From Halomonas cupida (lineage in GTDB: Bacteria; Pseudomonadota; Gammaproteobacteria; Pseudomonadales; Halomonadaceae): a stretch of 47,691 bases of DNA. Positions 43,483 through 47,691 of the stretch are shown here, one piece after another. Both the position numbers and the translations under genes were made by a program. The notes beneath the pieces are model-generated. The model ran no database searches and was not told the origin of the DNA. It saw only the letters and a program-made list of their open reading frames with translations. Numbering within the stretch: position 1 is the stretch's first letter; each line of letters starts with the position of its first letter. The stretch is taken from the NCBI RefSeq assembly GCF_900142755.1, contig NZ_FRCA01000006.1, forward strand, positions 227,412 to 275,102, in the 5' to 3' direction.

Positions 43483-44011
43483 ATTCCCGCTCCTTGAACG
43501 ATTCAAGTCATGTGTACATGAGTCTGCACAGGGCATGTCGCGTGTTGCTGCCACTCACACAGCGTAACCGCGACACCGCTACGTCACCAACCATTGCGCA
43601 GCAAATTCATGCAATTTTCAATATCCGTTAAGCACTGGACACCACCACTGTCGACTTCGTTCCTCGGCGCTGTGCGGAAAGTGTCATCAACCCGGCCAGC
43701 CGTTCACCGGCCACCTTATTAACCCGGCATGCTTTTATGTCGGGTTGATTGCGGTACAGGGACGTGCCGCCGTCGGCCATCAGGCCGACGCGAGACCGCG
43801 CCACACCAGCAGATCCGCGCATCTGCGCCAGTGTGGTGCGGACGACAATCAAATCGATCAGGATGAGCTATTTGATTGCCATGTTAATAACCAACCCCGT
43901 GATCAAGGATGCCGTCAACGGCTACAGAGAGCCCCCATTGACATGCTATTCTGTGCGGTCGTCAGACGCCCATGATGACCAGCCACTCGCCACAGGAATC
44001 ATCTCGTCCCC
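43483..44011. other. Gene-free interval before mutS, holding repeat copy B
   Basis: The 529-base gap contains the 175-bp inverted-repeat element (43716-43890) and about 120 bases of mutS leader. A TTGACA at 43938 resembles a -35 box, but the bases 16-18 downstream do not form a good -10. Short frames across it follow the repeat and are not credible genes. Confidence 0.6.
43716..43890 (+). repeat. 175-bp inverted-repeat (MITE-like) element, copy B
   Basis: It is bounded by perfect TTATTAAC and GTTAATAA ends, extended to TTATTAACnnGGCA on both sides. Inside, in order: AACCCGGCAT/ATGTCGGGTT (43721-43746), GCGGTAC/GTGCCGC, GTCGGCC-ATCA-GGCCGAC (43772-43789), CCACAC..GCAGAT/ATCTGC..GTGTGG (43801-43836), and AATCAAAT/ATTTGATT near the right end. 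It contains no transposase. Copies are at 7403-7577 (inverted) and 46605-46786. Confidence 0.85.
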
Positions 44012-46600
44012 ATGAACGACATGGCCAAGCCCAGCACTCCCAGCCATACGCCGATGATGGCTCAGTACCTCAAGATCAAGCGCGAGCACCCCGAGGTGCT
44101 GCTGTTCTATCGCATGGGCGATTTCTACGAGCTGTTCTTCGACGACGCCAGGCGTGCCTCGGCACTGCTCGACATCACGCTGACCCAACGCGGTCAATCG
44201 GCCGGCAAGCCGATCCCGATGGCTGGCATTCCCTATCACAGTGCCGAAGGCTACCTGGCGCGCCTGGTAGCCGCCGGAGAATCGGTGGCAATCTGTGAGC
44301 AGATCGGTGACCCGGCGACCTCCAAGGGGCCCGTCGAGCGCAAGGTGGTGCGTATCGTCACCCCCGGCACCCTGTACGACGAAGCCCTGCTGGACGCTCG
44401 CCGCGACAACCTGCTGGTATCCATCGCGCCCACTGGCGAGCATATCGGCATTGCCTGGCTGGAGCTGTCCAGCGGACGCTTCAGTGTTCTCGAAGTCGAT
44501 GGCGAATCGGAACTGCTGACCGAGCTGATGCGTCTCGACCCAGCCGAGCTGCTGGTGCCCGAGAATCAGACACTGCCCGCCAATCTGGCCGAACGCCGAG
44601 GCCTGCGCCGTCAGAGCGACTGGTTGTTTGACCTCGAGGGCGCCACGCGAGTGCTGTGCGATCAGTTTGGCGTCCAGGATCTGCGCGGTTTCGGTTGTGC
44701 CCATCTTCAGGCCGGCATCATTGCCGCGGGTGTGTTGATCGATTATGCCCGCGATACCCAGCGCAGTGCTCTACCCCACGTCACCTCGATCGGCGTCGAG
44801 AATCGCGATGATGCCGTGGTCATTGATGCCGCCAGCCGACGCAACCTGGAAATCGATACCAACCTGACCGGCAGCGGTGACAACACCCTGGCCAGTGTGC
44901 TCGACACCACGACTACCGCCATGGGCTCCCGTCTGCTCAAGCGTTGGCTGAACCGCCCTCTGCGCGACCGCCCACAGATACAGGGACGCCAGGCTGCCAT
45001 CGCGCTACTGCTCGACCGCGATGAATACCAGGGACTGCGCGACGAACTCAAGGCGATCGGAGATGTTGAACGCATTCTGGCGAGGGTAGCGCTCTACAGC
45101 GCCCGGCCACGTGACATTGCACGTCTGCGCGATGCCTTCAATGCCCTGCCGAACCTCGAGGCCGACCTGTCCGCCTTTGATGAAGGAACCGTCCTCGACG
45201 AGCTGAGGCGCCACATTCACCCCTATCCCGAACTGGCCGATACACTGACCCGGGCGCTGGTCGAGAATCCGCCGGTGGTGATTCGCGATGGCGGCGTACT
45301 CGCCGATGGCTTCGATGCCGAGCTCGACGAGCACCGCGGCCTCGCCGAGCATGCTGGAGACTATCTGGTGCAGCTCGAGGCCCGAGAGCGTGAGCGTACC
45401 GGTCTGGCTGGTCTCAAGGTCGGGTATAACCGCGTACACGGCTACTACATCGAGATCCCGCGTGCTCAGGCCCGTGAGGCACCGGCCGACTATATCCGTC
45501 GTCAGACACTGAAGAATGCCGAACGCTTCATCATCCCCGAGTTGAAGGAGTTCGAGGACAAGGCACTGTCGGCAAAATCTCGCGCTCTGGCCCGAGAGAA
45601 ACTGCTCTATGACGGTCTGCTGGACAGCCTCAATGCTCAATTGGGTGAGTTACAGGCCACAGGTCGTGCGCTGGCATCGCTGGATGTGCTCTGCGCCCTC
45701 GCCGAGCGAGCTCGCTCACTGGACCTGGTACGCCCCACCCTCGCTGAAGCGCCTGGCATCGAGATCCTCGGTGGGCGGCACCCGGTGGTCGAGCAGGTCA
45801 GCGAAGGTCCCTTTGTGCCCAATGACCTGCGCATGGACGACGAGCGCCGCATGCTGGTGATCACCGGCCCCAACATGGGCGGTAAATCGACCTACATGCG
45901 TCAGGCAGCGCTGATTACCCTGCTCGCCCACGCCGGCAGTTTCGTGCCTGCCGATGCCGCCACCATTGGCCCGGTGGATCGAATCTTCACCCGTATCGGC
46001 TCCAGCGATGACCTGGCAGGTGGTCGCTCGACCTTCATGGTCGAGATGACCGAAACCGCCAACATCCTGCACAACGCCACTGAGCAGAGTCTGGTGCTGA
46101 TGGATGAGATCGGCCGTGGAACCAGCACCTTCGACGGCCTGTCACTGGCCTGGGCCAGCGCCGAACACCTGACCGGTACCCGCGCCTTCACGCTGTTCGC
46201 CACTCACTACTTCGAGATGACGGCTCTGGCCGAGCAATCACCCACAGTGGTCAATGTTCACCTGACCGCCGCAGAGCACAACGATGGAATCGTCTTCATG
46301 CACCGGGTCGAGGATGGTCCGGCCAGCCAGAGTTACGGCCTGCAGGTCGCACAACTGGCCGGTGTCCCCCAGGCAGTGATCGCCGCGGCCAGAAGCAAAC
46401 TGGCGACCCTCGAACAGCATGAGGTCGACCTGGGACATTCACCGCAGCAGCATGCTTCCGCCCCGGATATGCCCCAGCAAGCGGACTTGTTCGCCAGCGC
46501 CCCTCATCCGCTGGTAGAGCGGCTGTCGGAACTGGCAATGGATGACCTGACACCACGTCAGGCCCTCGATCTCCTTTATGAATGGAAGGCCAGCCTCTGA
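44012..46600 (+). CDS. mutS: DNA mismatch repair protein MutS
   Basis: The 862-residue protein recognises mismatches and starts methyl-directed repair. Domains in order: the mismatch-binding N-terminus with G-D-F-Y-E-L-F-F (Phe-x-Glu motif), connector, lever and clamp regions, and the ATPase with Walker [10 protein letters not shown] from residue 619, Walker [17 protein letters not shown], and the C-terminal helix-turn-helix. Length matches E. coli MutS (853). The ATG at 44012 has AGGAA about 14 bases upstream; an internal ATG at 44021 is an alternative. Inverted-repeat elements lie on both sides of the gene. Confidence 0.97.
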   Translation: MNDMAKPSTPSHTPMMAQYLKIKREHPEVLLFYRMGDFYELFFDDARRASALLDITLTQRGQSAGKPIPMAGIPYHSAEGYLARLVAAGESVAICEQIGDPATSKGPVERKVVRIVTPGTLYDEALLDARRDNLLVSIAPTGEHIGIAWLELSSGRFSVLEVDGESELLTELMRLDPAELLVPENQTLPANLAERRGLRRQSDWLFDLEGATRVLCDQFGVQDLRGFGCAHLQAGIIAAGVLIDYARDTQRSALPHVTSIGVENRDDAVVIDAASRRNLEIDTNLTGSGDNTLASVLDTTTTAMGSRLLKRWLNRPLRDRPQIQGRQAAIALLLDRDEYQGLRDELKAIGDVERILARVALYSARPRDIARLRDAFNALPNLEADLSAFDEGTVLDELRRHIHPYPELADTLTRALVENPPVVIRDGGVLADGFDAELDEHRGLAEHAGDYLVQLEARERERTGLAGLKVGYNRVHGYYIEIPRAQAREAPADYIRRQTLKNAERFIIPELKEFEDKALSAKSRALAREKLLYDGLLDSLNAQLGELQATGRALASLDVLCALAERARSLDLVRPTLAEAPGIEILGGRHPVVEQVSEGPFVPNDLRMDDERRMLVITGPNMGGKSTYMRQAALITLLAHAGSFVPADAATIGPVDRIFTRIGSSDDLAGGRSTFMVEMTETANILHNATEQSLVLMDEIGRGTSTFDGLSLAWASAEHLTGTRAFTLFATHYFEMTALAEQSPTVVNVHLTAAEHNDGIVFMHRVEDGPASQSYGLQVAQLAGVPQAVIAAARSKLATLEQHEVDLGHSPQQHASAPDMPQQADLFASAPHPLVERLSELAMDDLTPRQALDLLYEWKASL

Positions 46601-46604
46601 CCTC

Positions 46605-46786
46605 CATTGATCCGGCAATCGAATCGCTCATCCCGGGCTGTTATGGGTCGACGACGGCGCTTTCCTGTACTGCGTTCGATCCGACGCGAGACCGTACCAC
46701 ACCAGCAGATCCACGCATCTGCGCCAGTGTGGTGCGGACGACAATCAAATCGATCAGGATGAGCTATTTGATTGTCATGTTAATAA
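46605..46786 (+). repeat. Inverted-repeat (MITE-like) element, copy C, variant left half
   Basis: The right 95 bases match copy B almost exactly, including CCACACCAGCAGATCC, the matching hairpin arm and the GTTAATAA end. The left end differs: CGGCAATCGAATCGCTCATCC there resembles the reverse complement of the family's right end, so this copy has longer terminal inverted repeats (about 27 bases, imperfect). The left boundary is approximate. It begins about 5 bases after the mutS stop. Confidence 0.7.
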
Positions 46787-47023
46787 TATCTGGCGGAGAG
46801 GACAGCCAAGGCTTGCCCCCTTCCGACCCGCAGGACTAGAATGTGGCTCTCGCGACCGTGATTATAAAAACACCATTGCCTTATAACCAAGAGCACTAAA
46901 CGTTACCGATGCGGCAATCACCTGCGGAGGTCACGAAAAGGCGTCAGGCATGCCTGGCATCATGACTCACCCATCAATGACGTTTCTGCCGGCAGGACAC
47001 CGGCGAGAGGAAGGGAGACTGGC
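46787..47023. promoter_or_regulatory. fdxA leader with weak promoter candidate
   Basis: TTGCCC (46813-46818), an 18-base spacer and TAGAAT (46837-46842) form a possible sigma-70 promoter. An AT-rich patch (TTATAAAAACACC) and the palindrome CAGGCATGCCTG near 46949 follow. Nothing else is recognised. Confidence 0.35.
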
Positions 47024-47347
47024 ATGACATTCGTCGTCACCGAAAACTGCATCAAGTGCAAGTACACCGACTGTGTCGAGGTGTGCCCGGTGGATTGTTT
47101 CTATGAAGGACCGAATTTTCTGGTAATCCACCCCGACGAATGCATCGACTGCGCATTGTGCGAGCCGGAGTGTCCGGCTGAGGCGATCTTTTCCGAGGAC
47201 GAGCTCCCCGACGGGCAGGAACAGTTCATCGAGATCAACGCTGAGCTGTCGGAAGTGTGGCCCAACATCGCCGAGAAGAAGGACCCGCTGGACGACGCCC
47301 AGGAATGGGACGGCAAGACCGGCAAGCTCGAGTATCTCGAACGGTAA
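47024..47347 (+). CDS. fdxA: Ferredoxin FdxA (7Fe-8S type)
   Basis: The 107-residue protein carries a [3Fe-4S] and a [4Fe-4S] cluster. The N-terminus [25 protein letters not shown] and the second set [12 protein letters not shown] are the classical Azotobacter-type pattern, and the C-terminal extension is typical of FdxA. GGGAG precedes the ATG. The mutS-fdxA neighbourhood is known in gammaproteobacteria. It ends 5 bases before the tandem array. Confidence 0.97.
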   Translation: MTFVVTENCIKCKYTDCVEVCPVDCFYEGPNFLVIHPDECIDCALCEPECPAEAIFSEDELPDGQEQFIEINAELSEVWPNIAEKKDPLDDAQEWDGKTGKLEYLER

Positions 47348-47352
47348 GCCGG

Positions 47353-47401
47353 AAGCTACGAGCTACGAGCTACGAGCTACGAGCTACGAGCTACGAGCTA
47401 C
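47353..47401 (+). repeat. 7-bp tandem array, GAGCTAC x 7
   Basis: Seven contiguous 7-base units: AAGCTAC followed by six perfect GAGCTAC. The reverse complement GTAGCTC occurs at the end of the dispersed hairpin repeats (CAGCTCGTAGCTC at 1-103 and 9892-10010), suggesting this array grew from the same element. It lies between the fdxA stop and the IS end. Confidence 0.95.
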
Positions 47402-47408
47402 CCAGTGG

Positions 47409-47691
47409 TGTGCCCCCAAAAAAGTAGACACCTCGGTTCAAGCCGCCAACTCGTATGCCCTGGGCGCTAACCCGCCCAGGGTTTCGTGAGAGCGGACATT
47501 GTCATAATACTCGCCAATGTAATATGCCACGGCGTCTTCCATCTCCCTGCGGCTGATCAAGCCCAGATGGTGCAACCACTCCCGTTTCATCAACGAGAAG
47601 AAGCTCTCTGCACAGGCGTTATCCCAACAGTTTCCACGTCGGGACATGCTGATGGTGAGGCCGGCTCCACTCAGCGTCTTCAGCACCTCTT
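47409..47691 (-). mobile_element. IS3-family insertion sequence, one end (continues beyond window)
   Basis: An inverted-repeat-like end starts at 47409 with TGTGCCCCCAAAAAAG followed by TAGACA, the style of IS3-family ends. Just inside it is the 3' end of a DDE transposase. The other end is outside the window, so target duplications cannot be checked. Confidence 0.75.
47438..47691 (-). CDS. IS3-family transposase (OrfB integrase core), partial
   Basis: The C-terminal 84 or so residues of an rve-type (DDE) transposase are visible. The pattern S-R-R-G-N-C-W-D-N-A-C-A-E-S-F-F-S-L-M-K-R-E-W includes the catalytic Glu, followed by Y-I-G-E-Y-Y-D-N-V-R-S-H-E-T-L-G-G and the usual end at P-R-A-Y-E. 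The reading frame is open to the edge of the window, so the N-terminus and the orfA partner are off the edge. Whether the element is intact is unknown. Confidence 0.9.
   Translation of the reverse strand, partial: EVLKTLSGAGLTISMSRRGNCWDNACAESFFSLMKREWLHHLGLISRREMEDAVAYYIGEYYDNVRSHETLGGLAPRAYELAA

Noticed and set aside
43628..43852. Small minus-strand frame of 74 codons over repeat copy B, and equivalents over copies A and C
   Set aside because: The frames track the repeat and its hairpins, differ in length between copies, and are explained by the element rather than by coding.

Overview
The window looks like chromosomal DNA of a GC-rich, aerobic gammaproteobacterium, most likely Halomonas or another member of the Halomonadaceae. 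This is inferred from protein similarity that I recognise, from the neighbourhood of recX, recA, pncC, mutS and fdxA, from the cbb3-oxidase, SpoVR/YeaH/PrkA and TRAP-transporter clusters, and from intergenic tandem repeats of a kind I associate with these genomes. No database search was possible. Most of the window is core genome. I see no prophage, CRISPR array or recognisable defence island; the only transposase is a truncated IS3-type gene at the right edge.

Layout. 1-1927: a repeat element, a secreted or membrane-anchored DNA/RNA nuclease, a stand-alone Lrp/AsnC ligand-binding protein and a Tat-exported high-potential iron-sulfur protein. 2019-7032 (minus): the conserved stress trio prkA, yeaH and ycgB(spoVR). 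7033-7702: a gene-free stretch with a tRNA-like 3' fragment and a 175-bp inverted-repeat element. 7703-9718 (minus): fadH. 9892-10686: a hairpin repeat carrying a 7-bp tandem array, then a five-gene Val/Asp tRNA operon with its promoter and terminator. 10921-11631: an alpha/beta hydrolase. 11817-21377 (plus): the full high-affinity terminal oxidase locus ccoNOQP-ccoGHIS, a TauE/DsbD-like membrane protein and the Fnr/Anr regulator. 21508-27494 (minus): ttcA, a small membrane protein, a DnaQ-family exonuclease, a cNMP/CBS/DUF294 protein, and a two-component Na+/solute symporter (SSS plus DUF4212). Divergent from these is crbS, an SSS-type hybrid histidine kinase of the family that controls acetate use. 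selO converges on crbS. 33499-40741: a malonate-use locus with a GntR regulator, a TRAP transporter, malonyl-CoA decarboxylase and malonyl-CoA synthetase. 40875-47347: recX, recA with a LexA box, pncC, a Pmp3-type membrane peptide, mutS and fdxA. 47353 to the end: a second 7-bp tandem array and the start of an IS3-family element.

Working together. The cco genes encode a cbb3 oxidase and its copper/assembly machinery, with the oxygen sensor Fnr directly downstream. crbS, the SSS/DUF4212 symporter and the DUF294 protein form a plausible sense-and-import unit for acetate or a similar short carboxylate. The mat-type cluster imports malonate, activates it to malonyl-CoA and decarboxylates it to acetyl-CoA.

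The least explained material is non-coding. (i) A 175-182-bp family bounded by TTATTAAC-type inverted repeats occurs three times (7403, 43716, 46605), twice flanking mutS. (ii) A family of hairpins with a constant CGGGA loop occurs near 1, 9892 and 37746, and both 7-bp tandem arrays appear to be expansions of motifs found inside it. Neither family matches anything I can name.
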